From Porticoccus sp. W117 (lineage in GTDB: Bacteria > Pseudomonadota > Gammaproteobacteria > Pseudomonadales > Porticoccaceae): DNA of 64,000 nt. The notes beneath the pieces are model-generated. The model was not told the origin of the DNA. It did no database searches and saw only the letters and a list, made by a program, of their open reading frames with translations. The position numbers and the translations under genes were made by a program. Within the stretch, counting starts at the first letter, position 1; every line of letters begins with the position of its first letter. The DNA is taken from NCBI RefSeq assembly GCF_030341905.1, contig NZ_JATAAF010000003.1, forward strand, positions 124,001 through 188,000, read 5' to 3'. Positions 8,371-17,917 of this stretch are shown here, one piece after another.

Positions 8371-11001
8371 TCAATCCTCACTATTGTCACTTTCCAATCG
8401 CTCGCACTCTACTTGCAGTTCTTCCAGAGCGGTCATGGCCTGTGAATGGCGCTGATTTTTGATGGCCCGGTGCAGGATGGCTACTTTTACTTCCAGCTCT
8501 GGCAGTTTGAAAATACCGGCAATGCCTTTCAGCTGGTGAACCGGGTCTCCCGCGTCTTCCATACGATCCTGCTGACAGGCATCTGCGGCCTGTGACACCA
8601 GCCGTTTCACCTCCTCGATAAATTCACGTACCGGAACCTCATCGCTCAGCTTTTTGCTGGGCAGTGGCGACGTCGGGTCGATATCCGGGCGGCAATAGCG
8701 CAGGATCTGTCGCAACAATTGCTCTTCATCCACCGGCTTGAACAACAACTCGGTAATACCCGCTTCTTTCAGTGCCAGTTTTTCCTGCTGCAGCACATCC
8801 GCGGTGATGGTGATGATGGGGGTCATGCTGTTAGCGCTGGTGCCACTGCGAATGGCGCGCACGGTTTCGACGCCGCTTTTTTCCGGCATATGGATGTCCA
8901 CCAACATGATGTCGAACTTGTCTTTGTCGCAGGCGGCAACCGCCTCAACCCCGTTGCGGGCCGTGACACAATAGGCTCCTTCCCGGGACAGCAATAGCTT
9001 GAGAAATTCCCTGGTAAAGCGGTTGTCCTCGGCAATCAGTATGTTGAGGCCCCCCAGCAGTTTTTGCCCCACGGCGGAAACAACCAGTTCATCCGGGCGA
9101 CGCTCCAGCAGTTGTTTCAGGGCGCGGTGCAGGGACAGCTGGGTAGCGGGCTTGTCCAGTACCTTCATGGTCTGGAATTGCTGTTGGCAATAATCCCGGC
9201 GACAGGATTCCGGTTCGGCAGAGAGAATCAGCAAGGGAACGTTGCAGGTTTTTTGAATCTGGTCCAGATATTGGTAGTTGATGTGGCAATCGACACTGCT
9301 GGGCAAGTTCACCACCAACGCATCCAGCGGTGTACCCTTAAGGGATTCCAACGTATCTACCGTTACCAGCTCGGCACTGAAACGGCACAAACTGTGGGTA
9401 ACCGCCTGCCGTGACAGGTCGTGTTTGTCCAGCAGGCCAATGCGGGCATCGAGGTTGGGTGGGTCTTTTTCCACCGCGGTGGTGGGCAGTGTTAACTCAA
9501 TGTGGAATACCGTGCCCATGCCTTCGGAGCTGTCCAGGCGAATGCTGCCACCCATCAGCTCCAGAAGACTTTTGACAATGGACAGCCCGAGACCGGTGCC
9601 CCCATAGCGACGGGTGATGGAAGTGTCCACCTGGGAAAAAGCGTCGAACAGGTTGTTGCGGCGATCCTCCGGTATGCCGATGCCGGTATCGCTGATGATG
9701 ATGCAAAGGTCGCTGTATTCATCCTCCCTTGGCGTGGCACTCACGGTGGCGCGCACATAGCCGGTGTTGGTGAATTTCACCGCGTTGGTGATCAGGTTAA
9801 TCAGTATTTGTGAAACCCGAAAGTGGTCGCCCACCACCATGCCGGGGACTTCCGGTGAAATATCCAGAATTAATTCCAGCTTTTTGTCCCGCGCCGACAG
9901 TGCCTGCTGGCGCACGGATTGCTCCAGGGTTTCGATAAGGTGAAAAGGCTCGGTTTCCAGGGTAATGGCGTTGGCCTGCAAACGGCTGTAGGCGAGAATG
10001 TCATCGATCAGGTTGAGTAACTGGCTGGAAGACTGATTGATGATGGTGCAGTAATTGCGCTCCGCATCGCCAAGCTCGGCGTCGTGCAGCAGCCGGGTAA
10101 ACCCCTGAATGGCGGTAATAGGGGTGCGCAGCTCGTGGCTCATGCGCGCCAGAAAATCGCTCTTGGCCTGGTTGGCGGCTTCGGCGGTTTCCCTGGCCTG
10201 GTGCAATTCGCTGTTTTTCTCGCGCAGGTCTTGTAGTGCTCGTTCCAGCTTGGCGGTGGCCTGGCGCACTTTGCCTTCCAGATTGCTGCGCCCTTCCGCC
10301 ACGGATTTGGCCAGCAGGTTGATGCCCTGGGCAAGGCGTGCCAATTCCACGGTGGAGGTTTGCTGGGCACGGGCTTCCAGATTTCCCGCCTCCATGGATT
10401 TGACGGTTTTGGTTAACTGCAGCACCGGATTAACAATGGTGCGCCCTAGAAACAGTGCCAGCAAACCAGCGATAATAAGCCCGGCGATACCCAGGCCGAC
10501 ACCGGTCATCACAATGGCTTGTTGCTGGCGGTGGATGTCGGTGGTATCAAAACCGGCGATAACCCAACCGATAACACGCCGTTCTGAAGTGTCCCCTTCT
10601 GAGTAATCACTAACGTCCAGTTCCGTGAGGAACACTGGCTGTTGCAGGTAGAGCAATTGCTCGTCCTGATGCTTGCTCAGGAAGCGCATTTGCAGCAGTG
10701 AGTCGGGCACTATGAAGCCATTGGACGTGGCCAGTGGCAGGCGATCTTCACTGAGAAAAGAAACACCGGACAGGTTGGGGAAATTCAGGTTGTTGGCCAG
10801 AAAAGCCAATTGTTCGCGGTTGCCCGCATAGAGTTCCAGCTCGGCGCTGGAGCCCAGAAACTGGGTACTGATTTTGCCCGCCTGCTCAAATTGTTTTTGC
10901 GAATCCTGGTGGCGGGCTTGCACCAGATAGGCGGTGAGCAACGCCGTAACCAGCACCAAGGGCAGCGCCGCCGCCAGGGTAAAGCGCATACCGATGTTCA
11001 T
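8371..11001 (-). CDS. GacS/BarA-like tripartite hybrid sensor histidine kinase
   Basis: About 876 residues from the ATG at 11001, which has a good AAGGGG site; an ATG at 11019 overlapping the upstream stop is the alternative. Order: membrane segment, periplasmic loop of about 140 residues, second membrane segment near 180, HAMP, coiled coil, HisKA (ARMSHELRTPITAIQGF, phosphorylated His), HATPase, receiver (IMLVDIHMPEKSG, phosphorylated Asp), and C-terminal HPt (DPVHQLKGIAGIF, His). This is the BarA/GacS phosphorelay layout. No response regulator gene is next to it. It is downstream of, and almost contiguous with, a periplasmic binding protein gene, itself after a TonB receptor gene. An input through these two proteins is inferred. 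Confidence 0.88.
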   Translation of the reverse strand: MNIGMRFTLAAALPLVLVTALLTAYLVQARHQDSQKQFEQAGKISTQFLGSSAELELYAGNREQLAFLANNLNFPNLSGVSFLSEDRLPLATSNGFIVPDSLLQMRFLSKHQDEQLLYLQQPVFLTELDVSDYSEGDTSERRVIGWVIAGFDTTDIHRQQQAIVMTGVGLGIAGLIIAGLLALFLGRTIVNPVLQLTKTVKSMEAGNLEARAQQTSTVELARLAQGINLLAKSVAEGRSNLEGKVRQATAKLERALQDLREKNSELHQARETAEAANQAKSDFLARMSHELRTPITAIQGFTRLLHDAELGDAERNYCTIINQSSSQLLNLIDDILAYSRLQANAITLETEPFHLIETLEQSVRQQALSARDKKLELILDISPEVPGMVVGDHFRVSQILINLITNAVKFTNTGYVRATVSATPREDEYSDLCIIISDTGIGIPEDRRNNLFDAFSQVDTSITRRYGGTGLGLSIVKSLLELMGGSIRLDSSEGMGTVFHIELTLPTTAVEKDPPNLDARIGLLDKHDLSRQAVTHSLCRFSAELVTVDTLESLKGTPLDALVVNLPSSVDCHINYQYLDQIQKTCNVPLLILSAEPESCRRDYCQQQFQTMKVLDKPATQLSLHRALKQLLERRPDELVVSAVGQKLLGGLNILIAEDNRFTREFLKLLLSREGAYCVTARNGVEAVAACDKDKFDIMLVDIHMPEKSGVETVRAIRSGTSANSMTPIITITADVLQQEKLALKEAGITELLFKPVDEEQLLRQILRYCRPDIDPTSPLPSKKLSDEVPVREFIEEVKRLVSQAADACQQDRMEDAGDPVHQLKGIAGIFKLPELEVKVAILHRAIKNQRHSQAMTALEELQVECERLESDNSED

Positions 11002-11015
11002 GTTGACGAACCCCT

Positions 11016-12008
11016 TCATCGTTGTTGTCCGGGGTTTGGTGCAGTATCCATGGCTTGTTTAACAGCATTTTCCAAGCGGCGATCACCGGGCAATTTAATG
11101 CCCAGCGAACGCGCTACATTGGGGTTGCTCTTGATGGTGAAATAGTTGGGGTAGCGGGCTGTAGGCAGTGGTTGCCCTGGTGAATCAAGCCACTGGCTGA
11201 CCAGCTCGCCGGCGTCGCGACCAATATTTTCAGGTGTTGAATAAATAGCGGCCAAAGCCCCAGCGTTGACGTAGCTGCCGGAGTAGGCAATCACCGGTAT
11301 GCGCTGGCGAATGCTGAGGTGCAACAGAGTTTTGGCAACGCTTTTGTTGAGTTCCGCTTTGTCCGGATTGACCAGAAACAGGTCGCTGGCGGCGACAATG
11401 GGTGACAGGGCTTTGTGGTGGCTGGTGGTGGTGTCGAGTTCTGTTTGGTGTAGTTGCAGCTGATACTGTTGAGCCTGCTGCTCGATACGCGGTAGTAGTT
11501 GGGTGGACTGTGGGCCCACGGCGGTACCGAGTTTTTCCGCCTTGGGGGCAACCAGCTTGATCAAAGCAAAATAGCGGGACATGGGCTGGTCGAAGAACAC
11601 CGCTGAGGTTGCTGGCGCCGATGTCGCACGGCCACTTTTTTCCAGGGTGTTCCAATAGGTGCTGCTGGGCAAAAAGGTGCACAGCAGGGGGATTTTATCG
11701 GCGCGTTGCATTGCCTGTTTGCAGGCGTTGGAACCCACCGCTACCAGCAGGTTGCTGTTTGCGGTGGGCCAATTGGTTTGGTCGGCGGTTGTCAGCCTGA
11801 ATCGGGTGTTGGGGTGGGTTGCGTTGACGACATTTTCAATGCGCAGGGCAGCTTTCCGGTAGTAGCTTTTTTCACCGGACAGCACAAGCTCAACCGTTGT
11901 ATCGGTATGTGTATCGGCCTGGGAAAATGAAGCGCACAACAGAAACAGCACAAACCACAGTGGGCTCGTGCGCCGCATGTTGTCCTGTTTGCTATGCATT
12001 CCTTCCAT
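11016..12008 (-). CDS. Periplasmic ABC-type substrate-binding protein (ABC_sub_bind-like)
   Basis: 330 residues with a signal peptide (WFVLFLLCASFSQA). The body has the two-lobed pattern of the ABC_sub_bind family: alternating strands such as NLLVAVGSNACKQAM and IPVIAYSGSYVNAGALAAI, with a closing YFTIKSNPNVARSLGIKLP. No ABC permease or ATPase is nearby. It overlaps or nearly touches the hybrid kinase gene (about 4 bases if the kinase starts at 11019), so the ligand-bound protein may feed the kinase rather than a transporter. The ligand is unknown. Confidence 0.75.
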   Translation of the reverse strand: MEGMHSKQDNMRRTSPLWFVLFLLCASFSQADTHTDTTVELVLSGEKSYYRKAALRIENVVNATHPNTRFRLTTADQTNWPTANSNLLVAVGSNACKQAMQRADKIPLLCTFLPSSTYWNTLEKSGRATSAPATSAVFFDQPMSRYFALIKLVAPKAEKLGTAVGPQSTQLLPRIEQQAQQYQLQLHQTELDTTTSHHKALSPIVAASDLFLVNPDKAELNKSVAKTLLHLSIRQRIPVIAYSGSYVNAGALAAIYSTPENIGRDAGELVSQWLDSPGQPLPTARYPNYFTIKSNPNVARSLGIKLPGDRRLENAVKQAMDTAPNPGQQR

Positions 12009-12081
12009 GATCCTTGTGCGCTATTAGCAGCGGTTGGCAGTATACCCCGATGTTTTCCATATCGGCATCCGCTTTTGGTGG

Positions 12082-14130
12082 TTACTCAATGTGTAGCTTC
12101 AATTCCAGGAAATACCGGGAATGAAAGCGGTTGTTCTGGTTAAAGTCCGGGTAGCTGCCACCACCGATGTTCTGTGCTACCAGGGAAATAGTGCTGTCCA
12201 CAGTGCCCAGTTGCAGCTGGTAGCTGAGCTGGGCGTCCCAGCGGGTAAATGAACTGTGGTGTTCGCCACCGCCGCGCCACTGCACATCGTCTTGAAAATA
12301 GAGGGTGGTGCTGGCACTGAGTTTGTCGTTCAGATGTTTACCGAACAGCAGGCTGGCCGTGTGGGTGGGGTTGGTGTTTTCCAACGGCACGCCAAAAGGC
12401 GTGGGAGCGCCGCTCAGGTCGGTGTACGAATACTGTGCCGCCAACAGGGTTTTTGCATCGGGCTGATATTTCAATTGCAGCTCAATACCTTTGCGATCGC
12501 TGAAGAAAATGTTGTCGATAACGGCGATGTCGTCATCGTCGGACAGAGGACTGGTGGTGATCAGTTCCCTGCGCTGCTCCAGTCCATCCCTTATTTTTTC
12601 CATATAAAGGCGCGCATCCAGAGTGAGGCCCCTGTCCGGGAAGTTGGCAATGTAGCCAATGTCGTAACTGGTGAGCTTTTCCTCGCTGAGGTTTTCACCG
12701 GCGCGGCGAATGGCAACCAACAGCTGGTTGCTGACAATATCCACATTGAACTCATTGGCTTCCAGCAGTGAGGGGGAACGGTTGCCGCGGGCTACCGTAA
12801 AGCGCAGGCTGTGGTTGTCGTCGATCAGATAGTTGACGCCTAAACGCGGTGAGGCAATAGTGTTGACCGTGTCGTTGTGCTCAATGATGGCCCCGGCGTT
12901 AACGATCCAGCGTTGGGCCGGCTGCCATTCCAGATTGCCAAACAGGCGGTAGCTGTTTTGGGAAACTTGTTCGATGGGCTCCAGCAGTGCTTCGGCATCA
13001 ATCATCTCGTGGCGCACTCCCATGCCCCAGGCTGCACGCAGTTGCTGGTCAATATCAAATTTATGGCTCAGCTCGATGTCGTAGCGCTCTGTTTCAATTT
13101 CGCGGAAACCGCCGACCAGCAAACCGTCTTCAATGCCGAAATTGTTCAGGATGGCGATGGCAGTGGGAATATCCGGCGCCAGGCCACCGGCCACCGCCAG
13201 CTCCGAAAGGCGGCCAATTTCCGCGCTGTTATCCCCCTGCAGGCGGTTGTGGTAAAAGTGCAGCTGCAGCTCGTCATTGCCCTGCAGCAGGCGCTGCCAT
13301 TTGATGGATTGAAAACTCTGGTTGAAATCAGCGGTGGCGAAGGCGTTGAGATCGTCAGCGTCGCCAAAGCCGCTGCCGCTGTTACTGTGGCCAATATGGA
13401 ATTCGATACTGTCGATGCTACTTGCGCTGTAGGTGGCACGCAGTTCTGTATGGCGCAGGTTTTGGCCGTCGTCATCTGGCCCTCTGGGTCGGTCGGTAAA
13501 ACCGTCGTTTTCCTGGAAGCCCAGTGACCAGCGATAGTTGAATTTACCAAGGACGCCGTTAAATCGCGCCGAGCTTTCCCGTGTGCCGCGGGAGCCGACA
13601 GTAGCGCGCAGGGTTGTGCCCTTATCCTGAATGGCGTCTCTGGTAATGATGTTGATGGCGCCCATAAAGGCGTTGGAGCCATCGCTGGCGGCATTGGTGC
13701 CACGTATCACCTCAATGCGCTCGATATCGTCCAGCTCAATGGACAGCGCGCTCCAGTTAACCGCCGAGAACAGCGGGTCATAGACGGAGCGGCCGTCTAC
13801 GCGAACTTCCATGTGGTTAGGTAACTCCCGGCCAATGCCGTGGTAGCTGATGCCAAAGCGGTTGCCGTTTACCGAATAGGCTTGCATGCCGGGCACCAGG
13901 CGGAATAAATCGGTCCAGTTCTGTGCCCCGGAAAGCTCGATCATCTGGCGGTCAATCACCGTTGCGCTGGCCGGCGCCCTCGTCAGCAATTGATCAATGC
14001 GACTGATGCCGGTGACGATGGGTAAATCGATATAGATATCGCTTTCGGTAACGGTGTCGTCGCTTGCCCAACAGGTGGAGTTGCCAATAGCAGTGGCGAA
14101 TATCAACACAGGTATTTTTTGTTTTTTCAT
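12082..14130 (-). CDS. TonB-dependent outer-membrane receptor
   Basis: 682 residues with a signal peptide. The plug domain is recognisable (RAPASATVIDRQMIELSGAQ, VDGRSVYDPLFSAVNW, IERIEVIRGTNAASDGSNAF). The rest is a beta-barrel with many aromatic alternating strands and a C-terminus FHSRYFLELKLHIE that fits outer-membrane insertion. It may import a ligand or act as a receptor. It heads a minus-strand run with the binding protein (73 bases away) and the hybrid kinase. The substrate cannot be named; no Fur-like site was noted. Confidence 0.88.
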   Translation of the reverse strand: MKKQKIPVLIFATAIGNSTCWASDDTVTESDIYIDLPIVTGISRIDQLLTRAPASATVIDRQMIELSGAQNWTDLFRLVPGMQAYSVNGNRFGISYHGIGRELPNHMEVRVDGRSVYDPLFSAVNWSALSIELDDIERIEVIRGTNAASDGSNAFMGAINIITRDAIQDKGTTLRATVGSRGTRESSARFNGVLGKFNYRWSLGFQENDGFTDRPRGPDDDGQNLRHTELRATYSASSIDSIEFHIGHSNSGSGFGDADDLNAFATADFNQSFQSIKWQRLLQGNDELQLHFYHNRLQGDNSAEIGRLSELAVAGGLAPDIPTAIAILNNFGIEDGLLVGGFREIETERYDIELSHKFDIDQQLRAAWGMGVRHEMIDAEALLEPIEQVSQNSYRLFGNLEWQPAQRWIVNAGAIIEHNDTVNTIASPRLGVNYLIDDNHSLRFTVARGNRSPSLLEANEFNVDIVSNQLLVAIRRAGENLSEEKLTSYDIGYIANFPDRGLTLDARLYMEKIRDGLEQRRELITTSPLSDDDDIAVIDNIFFSDRKGIELQLKYQPDAKTLLAAQYSYTDLSGAPTPFGVPLENTNPTHTASLLFGKHLNDKLSASTTLYFQDDVQWRGGGEHHSSFTRWDAQLSYQLQLGTVDSTISLVAQNIGGGSYPDFNQNNRFHSRYFLELKLHIE

Positions 14131-14261
14131 GGTGTTATAAGTCTCAGAAATAACACATCCCTGCGAACGCTCTTTAACCGCATTCTAACCGCAGGTGGTT
14201 TTATTACAAACAGGCGCTAAACTGCCAAAGCTATTGGTTAATCGAATATCAGGAGCGATAG

Positions 14262-14897
14262 ATGGCGCTGGAAAGCGAACGCCGCGAATACCAGTTTGGT
14301 CGGCTGACTCGGGAGAGCTTGGCAGATTCCCCCTTCCAGCAGTTTGAACTCTGGATGCAACAGGCGTTGGAATCTGACATCAAAGACCCCACGGCAATGT
14401 GTGTCGCTACCGTTGGTGCTGACGGACGCCCCTGGCAACGCATGGTGTTATTAAAAGGATTTGATGAGCATGGGTTTGTGTTTTACACCAATCTGGGCAG
14501 TCGCAAAGCTCGTGAAATTGCCGCCAATTCTCAGGTGAGTTTGCACTTCCCCTGGGTGCGCCTGGATCGTCAGGTGATTGTCGGCGGGCGTGCCGAGCCA
14601 CTGCCAAAAACCGAAGTACTGAGTTATTTTTTAAAGCGCCCTGCTGAGAGCCAACTGGGTGCCTGGGCTTCCCGGCAAAGTGCCCCCATCAGCTCTCGAC
14701 AGATACTGGAGGCGGAGTTTCAGCGCCTGAAAGACAAATTTTCCAAAGGCAAAGTGCCATTGCCGGATTTTTGGGGCGGCTTTCGGGTAGTTCCCGATTC
14801 CATCGAGTTCTGGCAGGGGGGAAATCGGCGCTTGCACGACCGGTTTTACTATCAGCTTGAAGATGGTGAGTGGGGAGTTGAGCGGTTGGCGCCTTAA
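14262..14897 (+). CDS. pdxH: Pyridoxamine 5'-phosphate oxidase
   Basis: 211 residues, usual length for PdxH. The FMN enzyme makes pyridoxal phosphate from the pyridoxamine or pyridoxine phosphates. The N-terminus [20 protein letters not shown], the segment [20 protein letters not shown] (FMN binding), SRKAREI and the C-terminal [14 protein letters not shown] are all characteristic. The gene is monocistronic by appearance. A family D repeat begins 8 bases after the stop. Confidence 0.95.
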   Translation: MALESERREYQFGRLTRESLADSPFQQFELWMQQALESDIKDPTAMCVATVGADGRPWQRMVLLKGFDEHGFVFYTNLGSRKAREIAANSQVSLHFPWVRLDRQVIVGGRAEPLPKTEVLSYFLKRPAESQLGAWASRQSAPISSRQILEAEFQRLKDKFSKGKVPLPDFWGGFRVVPDSIEFWQGGNRRLHDRFYYQLEDGEWGVERLAP

Positions 14898-14904
14898 GGG
14901 ATGG

Positions 14905-14940
14905 CTACGGGCCACGGGTTTCGGGTTGCGAGCAGCCCCA
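14905..14940 (+). repeat. Family D repeat after pdxH
   Basis: GGCTACGGGCCACGGGTTTC then GGGTTGCGAGCAGCC, starting 8 bases after the pdxH TAA. A facing copy lies after recG at 15750-15786. The two bracket a small islet with two minus-strand genes. Confidence 0.75.
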
Positions 14941-14945
14941 GGGTA

Positions 14946-15021
14946 ATTGTCATAGTGAGTGCAGGAGCGAATCTCACAAATATCCGCAAGTATAGAGACC
15001 CTTAGCTGTGCTCAGAGTGAC
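14946..15021. repeat. Degenerate family B repeat
   Basis: GTCATAGTGAGTGCAGGAGC, then GAATCTCAC, with a facing GCTGTGCTCAGAGTGAC. The minus-strand membrane protein gene at 15012 takes its TGA stop from CTCAGAGTGAC. Confidence 0.6.
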
Positions 15022-15323
15022 GCTGCTACTAAGTCTTTAATGGCAATAAATATAGTTGCACAGCCTCCAATGCCTAGGAGAAATATCCTGGAAAGCCATG
15101 ACAAACCAGTAAAAATGTCCCACCCCCCTTTTGCTACGCGGTACTCATCATAGCTTTTAGGAAAACTCAATACGCTGTGCAGCAGTAGACATATTCCCAT
15201 TATCAGCATGCATCTTGAATCGTAATTTTCTGGAAAAACCCACAGTAAGCTCAGACCAGCGATTAAAGAGAGCCAGGAAAGCTTATTGCACTTGGATATA
15301 AATTCTGGCGCGAACCTGTGCAT
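15012..15323 (-). CDS. Small membrane protein, unknown function
   Basis: 103 residues with three likely membrane segments: SWLSLIAGLSLLWVF, CMLIMGICLLLHSVL and IFLLGIGGCATIFIAI. No family recognised. Its stop codon lies inside a degenerate family B repeat. It is in a small islet between pdxH and recG, with a DUF2442 gene upstream on the same strand. Lower GC than its neighbours hints at transfer. Confidence 0.5.
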   Translation of the reverse strand: MHRFAPEFISKCNKLSWLSLIAGLSLLWVFPENYDSRCMLIMGICLLLHSVLSFPKSYDEYRVAKGGWDIFTGLSWLSRIFLLGIGGCATIFIAIKDLVAASL

Positions 15324-15355
15324 GGTCGTTTCTCTATAGTCTGCGCTACTTAAGT

Positions 15356-15610
15356 TTAAGCGACTTGCTGGTTTTGTTTTTGATACAGCTCCTTTAAAAA
15401 CTCTGGAGCGAAATCCGCACCATTAGGCCATACAACAGTTTCAAGTTCCGGGTCTACGGCAACTTTTGAAAAGATAGCTACATCTTTTAGTGGTTCAAAT
15501 ACCGGGCCTTTGAGTTCATTTTTAATGTCTATTTTGCCGTCTGTTCCATCGTCAAAAGCAACCCAAAGGATGTAGTCTGATACGTATCGTGCGGACTTAA
15601 TATGCAGCAT
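15356..15610 (-). CDS. DUF2442 domain protein
   Basis: 84 residues from the ATG at 15610. A longer frame would start inside the family E repeat and was not used. The sequence LHIKSARYVSDYILWVAFDD and the ending GADFAPEFLKELY are typical of DUF2442. These small proteins often pair with DUF4160 genes in toxin-antitoxin-like couples, but no DUF4160 partner is visible here, so this looks like an orphan. Function unknown. Confidence 0.72.
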   Translation of the reverse strand: MLHIKSARYVSDYILWVAFDDGTDGKIDIKNELKGPVFEPLKDVAIFSKVAVDPELETVVWPNGADFAPEFLKELYQKQNQQVA

Positions 15611-15647
15611 AGGTATTACTCCAGCAGGGCGATGTAGCTTTGCAGTC

Positions 15648-15731
15648 GTAGGGTGGATTAGCGCAGCGTAATCCACCAATTTGTTGTAACGCGAAAATCG
15701 TTGGATTACGCCTTTGGCTAATCCAACCTAC
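15648..15731. repeat. Family E inverted repeat (GTAGGGTGGATTA type)
   Basis: GTAGGGTGGATTAGCGCAGC then GTAATCCACC faces GGATTACGCCTTTGGCTAAT then CCAACCTAC. A single copy in the window, between the DUF2442 gene and recG. Confidence 0.75.
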
Positions 15732-15749
15732 GTTATCTATTTTACGTTG

Positions 15750-15786
15750 TGAACTGCTCGCAACCCGAAACACGTAACTCGAAACT
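15750..15786 (-). repeat. Family D repeat after recG
   Basis: Read on the minus strand after the recG TAA at 15789-15791: CC, then AGTTTCGAGTTACGTGTTTC and GGGTTGCGAGCAGTTC. Same orientation relative to its gene as the other D copies. Confidence 0.7.
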
Positions 15787-15788
15787 GG

Positions 15789-17903
15789 TTATACACTTCC
15801 ATACCGCTCCGCCCCCGGCAGCCATCGTGCAATCAGCTGTTCCGCCAATTCCGGATGCTGGGCAAGCAATTGTTGGGCGCTGCGGCGCACGTCGGTGATC
15901 AGGTGGGCGTCTCGTTGCAGGTCGGCGATACGTAAGGAGATTTCTCCGGTCTGGCGGGTGCCCAGTACCTCACCGGGGCCACGCAGTTGCAGGTCTTTTT
16001 CGGCGATGCGGAAGCCGTCGTTGGTTTCGCGCATGATTTTCAGTCGCTCCACACCATTATTCGATAGCGGTGGGCTGTACAGCAACACGCAGTAGCTGGC
16101 GGCGCTGCCCCGGCCCACCCGGCCGCGAAGTTGATGCAGCTGCGCCAGACCAAGGCGCTCCGGGTTTTCGATTACCATCAGGCTGGCGTTGGGTACATCC
16201 ACGCCTACTTCAATGACTGTGGTGGCCACCAGCAGGTCGATTTCCCCGGTTTTGAAGGCTGCCATCACCTGTTCTTTTTCTTTTGCCTTGAGGCGGCCGT
16301 GGATCAGTCCAATACTTAACTCTGGCAACAGTAACTGCAATTCATCCGCGGTGGCTTTCGCTGCCTGGGCTTCCAGTACGTCGGATTCTTCTACCAGGGT
16401 ACATACCCAGTAGGCTTGGCGTTTTTCGCTGCAGCCCTTTCGCACTCGATCAATGATTTGCTGGCGGCGGTTGTTGGCAATGGCGACGGTTTCTACCGGG
16501 GTGCGCCCTGGCGGCAGTTCGTCAATGACGGAACAGTCCAGATCGGCATAAGCGCTCATGGCCAGGGTGCGAGGAATGGGTGTGGCGGTCATGACCAGTT
16601 GATGGGGGTGCTGGCCGCCGCCTTTTTCTCCTGACCCTTTCTCGCGCTGTCCTTTTTCACGTAAGGCAAGCCTCTGATGTACGCCGAAACGGTGCTGTTC
16701 ATCGATAACGATTAAGCCCAGGTCGTGAAACTGTACATCGTCTTGAAACAGAGCGTGGGTGCCCACCACCAGCGCGGCACTGCCGTCGGCGATGGCGGCC
16801 AGTTGCGCTTCGCGGCCTTTGCCCTTGAGTTTGCCGGTGAGCCAGGCGATGCGAATGCCCAGCGGTTTAAGCCAGTTTTCAAAACTGTTGCGGTGCTGCT
16901 CGGCGAGAATTTCCGTGGGCGCCATAATGGCCGCTTGCTTACCACTGCCTACTGCTGCCAGCGCCGCCAGGGCGGCCACCACGGTTTTGCCGGAACCCAC
17001 ATCCCCCTGTACCAGTCGCAACATGGGTTGGGGTTTGGTCAAGTCGCTGCGAATTTCCTCAAACACTTGCTGTTGGGCATTGGTGAGGGTGAACCCTAAT
17101 GACTGCAGAAATTGCTGGTGCAATTGCCGGGGTATGGCCAGCGGGGTGGTGCCAAAGCTCTGCACCCGTTGGCGTAACTGCAGCAGACTCAAGTGATGGG
17201 TAAGCAGCTCCTCAAAGGCAAGCCGTTGTTGCGTTGGGTGTTCCCCCGCAGCCAGTTTGTCCAGGGGGGCATTGGCCGGAGGTTGGTGCAAATAGCGCAG
17301 TGCATCCGCCAGGGAAAATCCGCTTTGTGGCGCCAGCTGTTCCGGCAGCAGTTCTTGCAAATTGTGGGAGGTAATCAGCGCCAACCCCTGGTTGGCCAGG
17401 GAGCGCATACGCTGTTGGGTCAAGCCTTCAGTGGCTGGGTAGATAGCAGTAAGGCTGTTTTCCAGAGCGGGTGGTTGTGCTTCTTTGAGCAGCTGATATT
17501 CCGGGTGATAAATTTCCAGCCCGGAGCTGCCTCGGCGCACTTCGCCATAGCAGCGTATGCGTTGGCCCGTTGCCAGATTGTTGCGTTGGGCGGCAGAGAA
17601 GTGGAAAAAACGCAAGGTGATGGTGCCGGTGTTGTCCTGCACCTTGCACATCAGGCTGCGACGCTTGCCAAACACGATGTCGGTGGCGCGAATTTCTCCT
17701 TCAATAACAATATCGCTAAACGGCTGCAGGGCGCCAATGGGGGTGATACGGGTGCGGTCTGTATAGCGGATCGGCAGGTGAAACAGCACATCCTGAACAC
17801 TGCGTATGCCCAGTTTGTGGAGCTTTTCGGCAAACGCCTGGCCGACACCGTGGAGCGCGGTAACCGGAGTTTTATCCAGGCTTTTGGATAGCTTGATGGC
17901 CAT
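15789..17903 (-). CDS. recG: ATP-dependent DNA helicase RecG
   Basis: 704 residues, slightly above the usual about 690. RecG remodels stalled forks and branched DNA. The N-terminal wedge (OB) domain is at about 55-150. The SF2 motifs follow: Walker A GDVGSGKT near 301, DEQH box VIDEQHRFGVHQR, motif III MTATPIPRTLAM, and QLHQLRGRVGRG late in the protein. A short insert with repeated GQREKGSGEKGGG sits after the DEQH box. Divergent from nothing; oxyR is upstream on the same strand, as in Pseudomonas. Confidence 0.96.
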   Translation of the reverse strand: MAIKLSKSLDKTPVTALHGVGQAFAEKLHKLGIRSVQDVLFHLPIRYTDRTRITPIGALQPFSDIVIEGEIRATDIVFGKRRSLMCKVQDNTGTITLRFFHFSAAQRNNLATGQRIRCYGEVRRGSSGLEIYHPEYQLLKEAQPPALENSLTAIYPATEGLTQQRMRSLANQGLALITSHNLQELLPEQLAPQSGFSLADALRYLHQPPANAPLDKLAAGEHPTQQRLAFEELLTHHLSLLQLRQRVQSFGTTPLAIPRQLHQQFLQSLGFTLTNAQQQVFEEIRSDLTKPQPMLRLVQGDVGSGKTVVAALAALAAVGSGKQAAIMAPTEILAEQHRNSFENWLKPLGIRIAWLTGKLKGKGREAQLAAIADGSAALVVGTHALFQDDVQFHDLGLIVIDEQHRFGVHQRLALREKGQREKGSGEKGGGQHPHQLVMTATPIPRTLAMSAYADLDCSVIDELPPGRTPVETVAIANNRRQQIIDRVRKGCSEKRQAYWVCTLVEESDVLEAQAAKATADELQLLLPELSIGLIHGRLKAKEKEQVMAAFKTGEIDLLVATTVIEVGVDVPNASLMVIENPERLGLAQLHQLRGRVGRGSAASYCVLLYSPPLSNNGVERLKIMRETNDGFRIAEKDLQLRGPGEVLGTRQTGEISLRIADLQRDAHLITDVRRSAQQLLAQHPELAEQLIARWLPGAERYGSV

Positions 17904-17917
17904 GGCGCGCGACGGGC

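Noticed and set aside
15611-15679. Longer N-terminus of the DUF2442 gene
   Set aside because: The extra codons lie in the family E repeat, and the conserved domain starts at the ATG at 15610.
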